Positions 1 through 6,186 of a stretch of 7,231 bases of DNA are shown here, one piece after another. The DNA is from JAWWPG01 sp038232255. GTDB lineage: Bacteria; Actinomycetota; Actinomycetes; Propionibacteriales; Nocardioidaceae. The notes beneath the pieces were generated by a model. It worked only from the letters and a program-made list of their open reading frames with translations. It searched no databases and had not been told where the DNA came from. How positions within the stretch are numbered: the first letter of the stretch is position 1; each line of letters opens with the position of its first letter. The DNA lies in contig JBBSIF010000127.1 of the NCBI GenBank assembly GCA_038232255.1, positions 1 through 7,231 on the forward strand, written 5' to 3'. The position numbers and the translations under genes were made by a program.

Positions 1-1142
<1,142 letters not shown>

Positions 1143-1150
1143 TTGGACTT

Positions 1151-1156
1151 CCTCCT
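1151..1156 (-). promoter_or_regulatory. Ribosome binding site of tuf
   Basis: AGGAGG on the reverse strand lies 8 bases upstream of the GTG at 1142-1140. It is the strongest Shine-Dalgarno match in the window and fixes the GTG as the start of EF-Tu, in keeping with very high expression. Confidence 0.85.
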
Positions 1157-1168
1157 AGGTAGATATGT

Positions 1169-1195
1169 GACGGCGATGCGACTGTGCATCGCGTC
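1169..1195 (-). other. Hairpin in the fusA-tuf spacer
   Basis: On the transcript strand a perfect 7-bp stem GCGATGC/GCATCGC with a 6-base loop is extended by three more pairs (GAC/GTC) after one bulged C. It ends about 12 bases upstream of the tuf ribosome binding site. It is not followed by a U-run, so an intrinsic terminator is unlikely. An mRNA processing or stability element is possible, since EF-Tu is made in excess over EF-G; that role is inference. Confidence 0.55.
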
Positions 1196-1213
1196 GGGCG
1201 CAACCCTAGCGGG

Positions 1214-3316
1214 TCACTCTCCGCGGACCTTCTGGATGATCTCGTCAGCGATGTTCCGCGGAACCTCGGCGTACGAGTCGAACTGCATGGAGTACGACGC
1301 GCGACCCTGCGTCTTCGACCTCAGGTCACCAACGTATCCAAACATCTCGGACAGGGGAACCAGCGAACGCACCACCTTGGCACCACCCGGACCCTCCTCC
1401 ATGGCCTGGATGTGGCCGCGCCGCGAGTTCAGGTCGCCGATCACCTCACCCATGGAGGCCTCGGGCGTGATGACCTCGACGGCCATGACCGGCTCGAGGA
1501 GCGCGGGGTCCGCCTTGCGGGCGGCGTCCTTGAACACCATCCGGCCGGCCATCTTGAAAGCCATCTCCGAGGAGTCGACGTCGTGGTAGGCGCCGTCTCG
1601 CAGCGTGACCTTGACGTCCACCATCGGGTAGCCGGCCAGGATGCCGAACTCCATGGCCTCCTGGATGCCCTCGTCGACCGGCGGGATGAACTCGCGCGGG
1701 ATGCGGCCACCGGTGACGGAGTTGACGAACTCGTAGCCGCCGTCGCCGCCCCCGGTGGGCTCCATGTCGATGATGACCTTGGCGTACTGTCCCGATCCGC
1801 CCGTCTGCTTCTTGTGGATGTACTCGACCTTCTGGACGGCGCGGCGGATGGTCTCCCGGTAGGCGACCTGCGGCTTGCCGACGTTGGCCTCGACGTTGAA
1901 CTCACGGCGCATCCGGTCGACGAGGACCTCGAGGTGCAGCTCGCCCATGCCGGCGATGATCGTCTGACCGGTCTCCTCGTCGGTGCGGACCTGGAACGTC
2001 GGGTCCTCCTCCGAGAGTCGCTGGATGGCGGTGCCGAGCTTCTCCTGGTCGCCCTTCGACTTCGGCTCGACCGCGACGTGGATGACCGGAGCGGGGAACG
2101 TCATCGACTCGAGCACGACGGGCTTCGCGGGATCGCACAGGGTCTCGCCGGTGGTGGTGTCCTTGAGACCCATCACCGCGACGATGTGCCCGGCCCCGAC
2201 TGACGCGATCTCCTCGCGCTTGTTGGCGTGCATCTGGTAGATCTTCCCGATGCGCTCCTTACGTCCCTTGGTGGGGTTGAGGACCGTCGTACCGGTGTCC
2301 AGACGACCCGAGTAGACGCGCAGGTAGGTGAGCTTGCCGAGGTGCTGGTCCGTCATGATCTTGAACGCGAGCGCCGAGAACGGCGCAGACTCGTCAGGAG
2401 CGCGCTCCACGACCACACTGGGGTCCTTGACGTCGTGGCCTTCGACGGCCCCGACGTCGAGCGGTGACGGCAGGTAGGCGATGACGGCGTCCAGCAGCGG
2501 CTGGATGCCCTTGTTCTTGAACGCCGTGCCGCACAGCACCGGCGTCAGCGTGGCGGCAAGTGTCGCGCGGCGGATGGCGGCCTGCAGCGCCTCGGCTGTG
2601 GGCTCCTGGCCTTCGAGATAGAGCTCCATCATGTCGTCGTCGGCCTCGGCGATCGTCTCGAGAAGCCGGTCGCGCCACTCCTTGGCGGACTCGACGTGCG
2701 AGGCTGGGATTTCCTCGACCTCGTAGTCCTCGCCCTTCACGGTCTCGCCGCGCCAGGTGAACGCACGCATGCCGATCAGGTCGACGACGCCGATGAAGTC
2801 GGCCTCGGTGCCGAGGGGGATCTGGAGCACGAGCGGGACCGCGCCGAGGCGTGACTCGATCATCTCCACGCAGCGGTGGAACTCCGCGCCGGTCCGGTCG
2901 AGCTTGTTGACGAAGCACATGCGGGGGACCTTGTAGCGGTCGGCCTGCCGCCAGACCGTCTCCGACTGCGGCTCGACACCGGCGACGCCGTCGAACACCG
3001 CAACGGCACCGTCGAGCACGCGCAGCGAGCGCTCCACCTCGACGGTGAAGTCCACGTGCCCCGGCGTGTCGAGGATGTTGATCGTGTGGTCCTTCCACAT
3101 GCAGGTCGTCGCGGCCGACGTGATCGTGATGCCGCGCTCCTGCTCCTGGTCCATCCAGTCCATGGTGGCGGCCCCGTCGTGGACCTCACCGATCTTGTAG
3201 TTGATGCCGGTGTAGAAGAGGATCCGCTCGGTGGTCGTGGTCTTGCCGGCATCGATGTGAGCCATGATGCCGATGTTGCGAACCTTGCCCAGGTCGGTCT
3301 TGATGACGGTTGCCAC
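1214..3316 (-). CDS. fusA: Elongation factor G (EF-G)
   Basis: EF-G is the GTPase that drives ribosomal translocation and, with RRF, ribosome recycling. The protein is 700 residues, the normal family length. Visible motifs: P-loop AHIDAGKT (19-26), switch I ending QERGITITSAAT (59-70), DTPGH (83-87), NKLD (137-140), domain IV with QTGGSGQYA (504-512) and the tip histidine in AYHDVDSSEMAFK (His578, the counterpart of E. coli His583), and domain V with EVITPEASMGEVIGDLNSRRG (614-634). The start is GTG (ATVIKTDLGKVRNIGIMAH follows), with GAGG 10 bases upstream at 3327-3330. It sits between rpsG and tuf as in other str operons, but 279 bases downstream of rpsG, a much larger gap than is common. 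No frameshift or lost motif was seen. Identification is secure. Confidence 0.98.
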   Translation of the reverse strand: MATVIKTDLGKVRNIGIMAHIDAGKTTTTERILFYTGINYKIGEVHDGAATMDWMDQEQERGITITSAATTCMWKDHTINILDTPGHVDFTVEVERSLRVLDGAVAVFDGVAGVEPQSETVWRQADRYKVPRMCFVNKLDRTGAEFHRCVEMIESRLGAVPLVLQIPLGTEADFIGVVDLIGMRAFTWRGETVKGEDYEVEEIPASHVESAKEWRDRLLETIAEADDDMMELYLEGQEPTAEALQAAIRRATLAATLTPVLCGTAFKNKGIQPLLDAVIAYLPSPLDVGAVEGHDVKDPSVVVERAPDESAPFSALAFKIMTDQHLGKLTYLRVYSGRLDTGTTVLNPTKGRKERIGKIYQMHANKREEIASVGAGHIVAVMGLKDTTTGETLCDPAKPVVLESMTFPAPVIHVAVEPKSKGDQEKLGTAIQRLSEEDPTFQVRTDEETGQTIIAGMGELHLEVLVDRMRREFNVEANVGKPQVAYRETIRRAVQKVEYIHKKQTGGSGQYAKVIIDMEPTGGGDGGYEFVNSVTGGRIPREFIPPVDEGIQEAMEFGILAGYPMVDVKVTLRDGAYHDVDSSEMAFKMAGRMVFKDAARKADPALLEPVMAVEVITPEASMGEVIGDLNSRRGHIQAMEEGPGGAKVVRSLVPLSEMFGYVGDLRSKTQGRASYSMQFDSYAEVPRNIADEIIQKVRGE

Positions 3317-3382
3317 GCTTGCGCTTCCTCAACTCTGTCGGTGAATGTCGTCGTACTTTGTCAACAATCAAAGGTGCTGCTC

Positions 3383-3412
3383 TATGCCCTGCGTCGCTAT
3401 GCCCTGCGTCGC
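3383..3412. repeat. 15-bp perfect tandem duplication
   Basis: The unit TATGCCCTGCGTCGC occurs twice back to back (3383-3397 and 3398-3412) with no mismatch. It lies between the 23-base repeats and the start of fusA. It looks like a recent slippage duplication; a function is not evident. Confidence 0.85.
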
Positions 3413-3449
3413 GCCAGTATCGGCGCCTCGATGGATCCGCCGCCGGCTC

Positions 3450-3475
3450 GTACGGCGCTCATCCAACCGCCGTAC
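3450..3475. repeat. Perfect 8-bp inverted repeat (hairpin) in the rpsG-fusA spacer
   Basis: GTACGGCG (3450-3457) and CGCCGTAC (3468-3475) are exact reverse complements around a 10-base loop. The second direct-repeat copy keeps only the inner GGCG/CGCC pairs. No U-run follows on the transcript strand, so this is not a typical intrinsic terminator. A REP-like element or mRNA stabiliser is possible. Confidence 0.65.
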
Positions 3476-3507
3476 CCGCGAGTTGGCGCTCATCAAACCG
3501 CCGTACC
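3454..3507. repeat. Pair of 23-bp direct repeats, one mismatch
   Basis: Copies at 3454-3476 and 3485-3507 match at 22 of 23 bases; the core is AACCGCCGTACC preceded by GGCGCTCATC and one variable base. They are offset by 31 bases, not a multiple of three, so the repeat does not encode a repeated peptide. The first copy takes part in the hairpin at 3450-3475. The pair may belong to a dispersed intergenic repeat family; that is inference. Confidence 0.8.
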
Positions 3508-3577
3508 GCGCCCCAGTGGCAACCTGTGCAGGCATCCAAGCCAGCGTGGGCACCTGGGGTTGACCGGCAGTCCAGCA

Positions 3578-3593
3578 ACTCAGGTGGCTGAGT
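3578..3593 (-). other. Hairpin directly after the rpsG stop codon
   Basis: ACTCAG and CTGAGT form a perfect 6-bp stem with a 4-base loop, beginning two bases after the rpsG stop on the transcript strand. The sequence that follows is TGCTGGAC, with no U-tract. It may protect the rpsL-rpsG 3' end after processing or cause partial attenuation; neither is shown. Confidence 0.45.
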
Positions 3594-3595
3594 GG

Positions 3596-4066
3596 TCACC
3601 AGCGGTAGTGGGCGAACGCCTTGTTCGACTCGGCCATCTTGTGGGTGTCCTCCCGGCGCTTGACGGCGGCGCCGAGACCGTTGGACGCGTCGAGCAGCTC
3701 GTTCATCAACCGCTGCGACATCGTCTTCTCGCGACGCGCCTGCGAGTACTGCACCAGCCAGCGCAGCGCGAGCGTCGTCGAGCGGCTCGCCCGCACCTCC
3801 ACCGGCACCTGGTACGTCGCTCCACCCACGCGTCGGCTGCGAACCTCGAGCGTCGGCTTGACGTTGTCGAGGGCTCGCTTGAGCGTGACCACCGGATCGG
3901 TGCCGCTCTTGTCGCGGCAGCCCTCCAGCGCCGTGTGCACGATGCGTTCCGCGACCTGCTTCTTGCCGTCGACGAGGACCTTGTTGATGAGCTGCGTGAC
4001 CAACGGGCTGCCGTAGACCGGGTCGATCTCGACGGGGCGCTTCGGTGCGGGACCCTTGCGCGGCAT
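3596..4066 (-). CDS. rpsG: 30S ribosomal protein S7
   Basis: S7 nucleates assembly of the 30S head by binding the 3' major domain of 16S rRNA and contacts mRNA and tRNA at the E site. The protein is 156 residues, the standard bacterial length. It begins MPRKGPAPKRPVEIDPVYGS and ends NKAFAHYRW, both family hallmarks; the central VGGATYQVPVEVR and ALRWLVQYSQARREKTM (about residues 81-116) are also typical. The ATG overlaps the rpsL stop by one base (TGATG), and the AAGGAG ribosome binding site (4075-4080) lies inside the end of rpsL, so translation is probably coupled. Many basic residues agree with rRNA binding. Identification is secure. Confidence 0.98.
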   Translation of the reverse strand: MPRKGPAPKRPVEIDPVYGSPLVTQLINKVLVDGKKQVAERIVHTALEGCRDKSGTDPVVTLKRALDNVKPTLEVRSRRVGGATYQVPVEVRASRSTTLALRWLVQYSQARREKTMSQRLMNELLDASNGLGAAVKRREDTHKMAESNKAFAHYRW

Positions 4067-4440
4067 CAGCTCTTCTCCTTCTTGGCGCCGTACCGGCTAC
4101 GAGCCTGCTTGCGGTTCTTGACGCCCTGGGTGTCGAGCGAGCCGCGGATGATCTTGTAGCGCACACCCGGCAGGTCCTTCACCCGGCCGCCACGCACGAG
4201 GACGATCGAGTGCTCCTGCAGGTTGTGGCCGACGCCTGGGATGTAGGCCGTCACCTCGATGCCACTGGTGAGGCGGACGCGCGCCACCTTGCGAAGGGCG
4301 GAGTTGGGCTTCTTCGGCGTGGTCGTGTACACCCGCGTGCAGACGCCTCGCCGCTGGGGTGAGCCCTTCAGCGCCGGTGTCTTGGTCTTCGACACCTTGT
4401 CCTGACGACCCTTGCGGACCAGCTGCTGAATGGTGGGCAC
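4066..4440 (-). CDS. rpsL: 30S ribosomal protein S12
   Basis: S12 sits at the decoding centre and tunes accuracy. From the GTG at 4440 the protein is 124 residues (PTIQQLVRKGRQDKVSKTKT follows the start), the normal length; a longer in-frame extension upstream to 4578 is not conserved-looking and is set aside. TTTPKKPNSALRKVARVRL (39-57) and VRGGRVKDLPGVRYKIIRG (82-100) are signatures of the family. Lys43 and Lys88, the two sites of classical streptomycin-resistance changes, are both lysine, so the allele reads as streptomycin-sensitive. Asp89, the methylthiolation site in some bacteria, is present. The ribosome binding site is weak: a GAAAGAG stretch around 4450-4456. First gene of the operon, overlapping rpsG by one base. 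Confidence 0.98.
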   Translation of the reverse strand: MPTIQQLVRKGRQDKVSKTKTPALKGSPQRRGVCTRVYTTTPKKPNSALRKVARVRLTSGIEVTAYIPGVGHNLQEHSIVLVRGGRVKDLPGVRYKIIRGSLDTQGVKNRKQARSRYGAKKEKS

Positions 4441-4553
4441 CGCGTGAGTCTCTTTCCTGTCGGCTTGACTGCTGGTGAGCACGTCGCGGAACGCAGGCAT
4501 CCGCCGAGGTTCGAGACCGTGAGCGATGCGAGCCGGCGCGGCGCGCAAAATGT

Positions 4554-4569
4554 CCTGGCTGCCGCCAGG
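4554..4569 (-). other. Hairpin near the 5' end of the rpsL leader
   Basis: CCTGGC and GCCAGG form a perfect 6-bp stem with a GGCA loop on the transcript, starting about five bases after the predicted transcription start. A 5'-terminal hairpin of this kind can protect an mRNA from decay; that role is inferred from position only. Confidence 0.5.
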
Positions 4570-4580
4570 CACGAACACTC

Positions 4581-4609
4581 ACGTTACCGGGTGCCCCGGG
4601 TGGGGTCAA
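4581..4609 (-). promoter_or_regulatory. Predicted SigA-type promoter of the str operon
   Basis: On the reverse strand TTGACC (4609-4604) and TAACGT (4586-4581) are separated by exactly 17 bases. Five of six -35 bases match the consensus, and the -10 keeps the key T, A and final T. Transcription would begin near 4574, giving a leader of about 134 bases before rpsL. The spacer contains the heptamer CACCCGG twice, nine bases apart. Good sequence match, no experimental support. Confidence 0.7.
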
Positions 4610-4659
4610 AACCATTGCAGGCTCCCCGGCACGCCGACGTGCAACCCCCCGTGGCCAGG

Positions 4660-5184
4660 TCAGGCAGCGGGGCCCTGCTCGCGCACCGTGTGGACGGTGT
4701 CCATCGCGGACCTCAGGTCTGTCAGCCATTCCTCGCTGTGGCTGCTGACGAGCTTGACGCACCACCGAAGAGCGTGCGCGCGGGACCGCGCGACACCGGC
4801 TTCCACGAGGGTGTCGAGCACCTGGCGTTCAGGCTGGCGGAGCCGAGTCATCGCCGGAACGGCGATGTGGGTGAAGAGGGCGCGCTCGTCGCCGACCGTG
4901 ACGCCCCAGGACACCGTGCGGGCGAAGCGACGCTGGGCCTCCTGTGCGATCGCGATACGGGCCTCGCGGGTCTCCTCCCGCCAGCTCGAGATGCGGCCGG
5001 CCGCTGCCTCCGACACCGCTGATTCGTCTGCCCCCTCGCCCAGCTCGGGCACGGCGACCTGGACCCGGACGATGATCTCCTCCTTGTCGACCGTCACCTC
5101 CGGTGCCTGTGCCGTCCACTCCTGGGGCAGCCGGCCCCGGAACCACGCCGCAATGTCGTTCGGGGTTTGCTCGTTCGTAATCAT
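4660..5184 (-). CDS. Conserved hypothetical protein, possible ribbon-helix-helix regulator
   Basis: The function is not known. From the ATG at 5184 the protein is 174 residues, soluble, with no signal peptide or membrane segment. It resembles a conserved hypothetical family I recall from actinobacteria, with an N-terminal EVTVDKEEIIVRV strand region (29-41), a charged helix WREETREARIAIAQEAQRRF (68-87), VSWGVTVGDERALFTH (91-106) and MTRLRQPERQVLDTLVEAG (112-130). The stretch from about 104 to 146 reads as strand, helix, SR-containing turn (VARSRAHAL) and second helix, the layout of a ribbon-helix-helix (CopG/Arc-like) DNA-binding domain; this is pattern recognition, not a search. The frame stays open upstream to 5391, but this start abuts a promoter and palindrome and has no Shine-Dalgarno, so a leaderless start is preferred. 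It is divergent from the sortase operon and co-oriented with rpsL. Confidence 0.75.
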   Translation of the reverse strand: MITNEQTPNDIAAWFRGRLPQEWTAQAPEVTVDKEEIIVRVQVAVPELGEGADESAVSEAAAGRISSWREETREARIAIAQEAQRRFARTVSWGVTVGDERALFTHIAVPAMTRLRQPERQVLDTLVEAGVARSRAHALRWCVKLVSSHSEEWLTDLRSAMDTVHTVREQGPAA

Positions 5185-5199
5185 GTAATTTAAATTACA
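5184..5199. promoter_or_regulatory. 16-bp perfect palindrome, probable operator
   Basis: TGTAATTTAAATTACA is its own reverse complement over all 16 bases, and 14 of 16 are A or T in otherwise GC-rich DNA. It covers the -10 hexamer, the predicted transcription start and the first base of the start codon of the leftward gene. A protein bound here would block that promoter. It also lies 196 bases upstream of the rightward operon. A second, 10-bp palindrome (AGCGATCGCT, 5199-5208) adjoins it. Confidence 0.7.
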
Positions 5200-5220
5200 G
5201 CGATCGCTCGCTCCGATCAA
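5192..5220 (-). promoter_or_regulatory. Predicted promoter of the 174-residue protein gene, leaderless
   Basis: On the reverse strand TTGATC (5220-5215) and TAATTT (5197-5192) are 17 bases apart. The -10 ends seven bases before the A of the ATG at 5184, so transcription would start at or next to the start codon. No Shine-Dalgarno sequence precedes that codon, which agrees with a leaderless mRNA, common in actinobacteria. Confidence 0.65.
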
Positions 5221-5284
5221 GGGGAAGAGCCTGTTGGGAGGCAAGCGCCGCTGCGACCAATCCCGGACGTGGACGGTGGCGAAT

Positions 5285-5307
5285 CCTCTCAAAACGGGGA
5301 TGAGAGG
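5285..5307 (+). other. Perfect 7-bp inverted repeat upstream of the surface operon
   Basis: CCTCTCA (5285-5291) and TGAGAGG (5301-5307) are exact reverse complements around a 9-base loop. It lies about 88 bases upstream of the first gene of the operon. It could be an operator or a leader stem; no clear SigA promoter was found on the plus strand in 5200-5394, so which one is open. Confidence 0.5.
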
Positions 5308-5361
5308 GCGCTCCGGCTGGACGACGATCCACGCGATGCTCCCCCGCCCCTCTGTCCACCG

Positions 5362-5378
5362 CCCGTCGAGACGACGGG
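5362..5378 (+). other. Hairpin next to the ribosome binding site of the surface operon
   Basis: CCCGTCG and CGACGGG form a perfect 7-bp, very GC-rich stem with an AGA loop. It ends four bases before the AAGGAG ribosome binding site. A stem this close could affect ribosome access or protect the 5' end. No U-run follows, so it is not a terminator. Confidence 0.6.
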
Positions 5379-5382
5379 TGCT

Positions 5383-5388
5383 AAGGAG
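5383..5388 (+). promoter_or_regulatory. Ribosome binding site of the CHRD-like protein gene
   Basis: AAGGAG lies six bases before the ATG at 5395. It selects this start over the longer in-frame reading from 5269, and a Lys-Lys signal peptide follows immediately. A second ATG at 5390 is out of frame. Confidence 0.85.
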
Positions 5389-5394
5389 CATGAG

Positions 5395-6180
5395 ATGCAG
5401 AAGAAGACGGCGGGACCTCTCGCAGCACTGGCAGCACTCGGTCTGACGCTGGTGTCACCAGCGCTCACCGCAGGAGCCCAGGCAGCTAGTTCTGACGGCA
5501 CGTGGTATCAAGCCACCCTCAACCCGCTGAACCATGCCACCGGCTCGGGCTGGCTGACGCTGAAGCTGAACGGCAGTCAGGCGACGATCCACGAAGAGGT
5601 GAGTGGTTTGGCGGCCACCTTCATGGGAGCGGCGTACCCGCACGTCCAGCACATCCACATCAACGGCGCGGGCATGTGCCCCGCTCCCTCGGCGGACAAG
5701 AACGCCGACGGAGTCGTGAACACGACGGAGGGCCAGCCCGCATACGGGGCGATCGGTACCACGCTGTCGGTGTCGGGCGGCACGACGCCGAGCGACGCGG
5801 CCAACGTGAAGATCGCCCCTGGCGGCGCCGGCTTCGCATATGACCGCACCATCACGCTCGACTCGGCGACCCTGTCCCAGGTGAAGGCCGGCAACGCCGT
5901 GATCGTCGTCCACGGGCTCGACCCGGCGACGCTGAGCACGAAGGCACAGGGCGAGAAGAGCGACCTGGTGCCGTCACTGCCGTTGGCCGCCACCTCTCCT
6001 GCCCTCTGTGGCGCGTTGAACGTCGCGCAGCTGGGATCCATCCCGACAGGTGGCGCCCAGACCGGTGACGGTGGCTCGACCGCGACCGACAACACGACGA
6101 TGCAGGTAGCAGGCGCGACGTCGCTGGCTCTGGCAGCGGGTGCCTTGGTCCTCTGGCGCCGCTCATCCGTCCGTAGCTGA
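5395..6180 (+). CDS. Secreted CHRD-like protein with EF-hand-type loop and C-terminal wall-sorting tail
   Basis: A 261-residue exported protein of unknown function. Residues 1-30 are a signal peptide (Lys3-Lys4, hydrophobic core, AGAQA cleavage region). The body resembles CHRD-like proteins: YQATLNPLNHATGSGWLTLKL (38-58), a His cluster HVQHIH (His83, 86, 88), Cys95 and Cys205 that may pair, and VVHGLD (171-176) followed by LVPSLPLAATSPALCGAL (191-208). DKNADGVVNTTE (101-112) fits a calcium-binding EF-hand loop, with D, N, D, G and E at positions 1, 3, 5, 6 and 12. The C-terminus has IPTGGAQTGDGG (216-227), a hydrophobic segment (about 237-254) and the tail RRSSVRS, the architecture of a sortase substrate though without LPXTG. 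The class F sortase gene begins six bases later, which supports cell-wall anchoring. The exact family name is uncertain. Confidence 0.85.
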   Translation: MQKKTAGPLAALAALGLTLVSPALTAGAQAASSDGTWYQATLNPLNHATGSGWLTLKLNGSQATIHEEVSGLAATFMGAAYPHVQHIHINGAGMCPAPSADKNADGVVNTTEGQPAYGAIGTTLSVSGGTTPSDAANVKIAPGGAGFAYDRTITLDSATLSQVKAGNAVIVVHGLDPATLSTKAQGEKSDLVPSLPLAATSPALCGALNVAQLGSIPTGGAQTGDGGSTATDNTTMQVAGATSLALAAGALVLWRRSSVRS

Positions 6181-6186
6181 AACTCG

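Larger units (their letters stand above)
3317..3595. other. Long rpsG-fusA spacer with short repeats, no gene
   Basis: This 279-base stretch inside the str operon shows no convincing gene. Small open frames exist on both strands, but none has a good ribosome binding site or recognisable protein. It holds a hairpin just after the rpsG stop, a pair of 23-base imperfect direct repeats with an 8-bp hairpin, and a 15-base perfect tandem duplication. A TTGACA hexamer on the reverse strand (3359-3364) has no -10 partner at proper spacing, so an internal fusA promoter is not demonstrated. Confidence 0.7.
4441..4659 (-). promoter_or_regulatory. str operon leader and promoter region
   Basis: This 219-base spacer separates rpsL from the unknown gene upstream. 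It has no gene. It holds the predicted str promoter, a roughly 134-base leader, a hairpin near the start of the leader (4554-4569), and a 5-bp hairpin GCACG/CGTGC (4629-4642) shortly after the upstream stop codon that lacks a U-run and so is only a weak terminator candidate. Confidence 0.6.

Noticed and set aside
1184..2203. Long plus-strand open frames opposite fusA and tuf
   Set aside because: Antisense shadows of highly conserved genes in GC-rich DNA; their codon positions mirror those of fusA, and the proteins are low-complexity.
3359..3364. TTGACA hexamer upstream of fusA on the reverse strand, possible internal promoter
   Set aside because: At 16-18 bases downstream the sequence is near CCGACA, not a -10. 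A lone -35 match is not enough.
3368..3553. Small open frame on the reverse strand in the rpsG-fusA spacer (61 codons)
   Set aside because: Starts with GTG without a ribosome binding site, crosses the repeats with no recognisable protein, and the main repeat is out of phase with it.
3511..3559. CCCCAG/CTGGGG inverted repeat in the rpsG-fusA spacer
   Set aside because: Six pairs around a 37-base loop is weak and expected by chance in GC-rich DNA.
4441..4578. N-terminal extension of S12 from 4578
   Set aside because: S12 nearly always begins PTIQQL after the start; the extension overlaps the predicted promoter leader and hairpin.
5185..5391. N-terminal extension of the 174-residue protein to 5391
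   Set aside because: The extension would translate through the promoter and palindrome and reads as unstructured Arg/Pro-rich sequence.
5269..5394. N-terminal extension of the CHRD-like protein from an ATG at 5269
   Set aside because: The ATG at 5395 has a well-placed AAGGAG and begins a normal signal peptide; the extension would bury both and lacks its own ribosome binding site.
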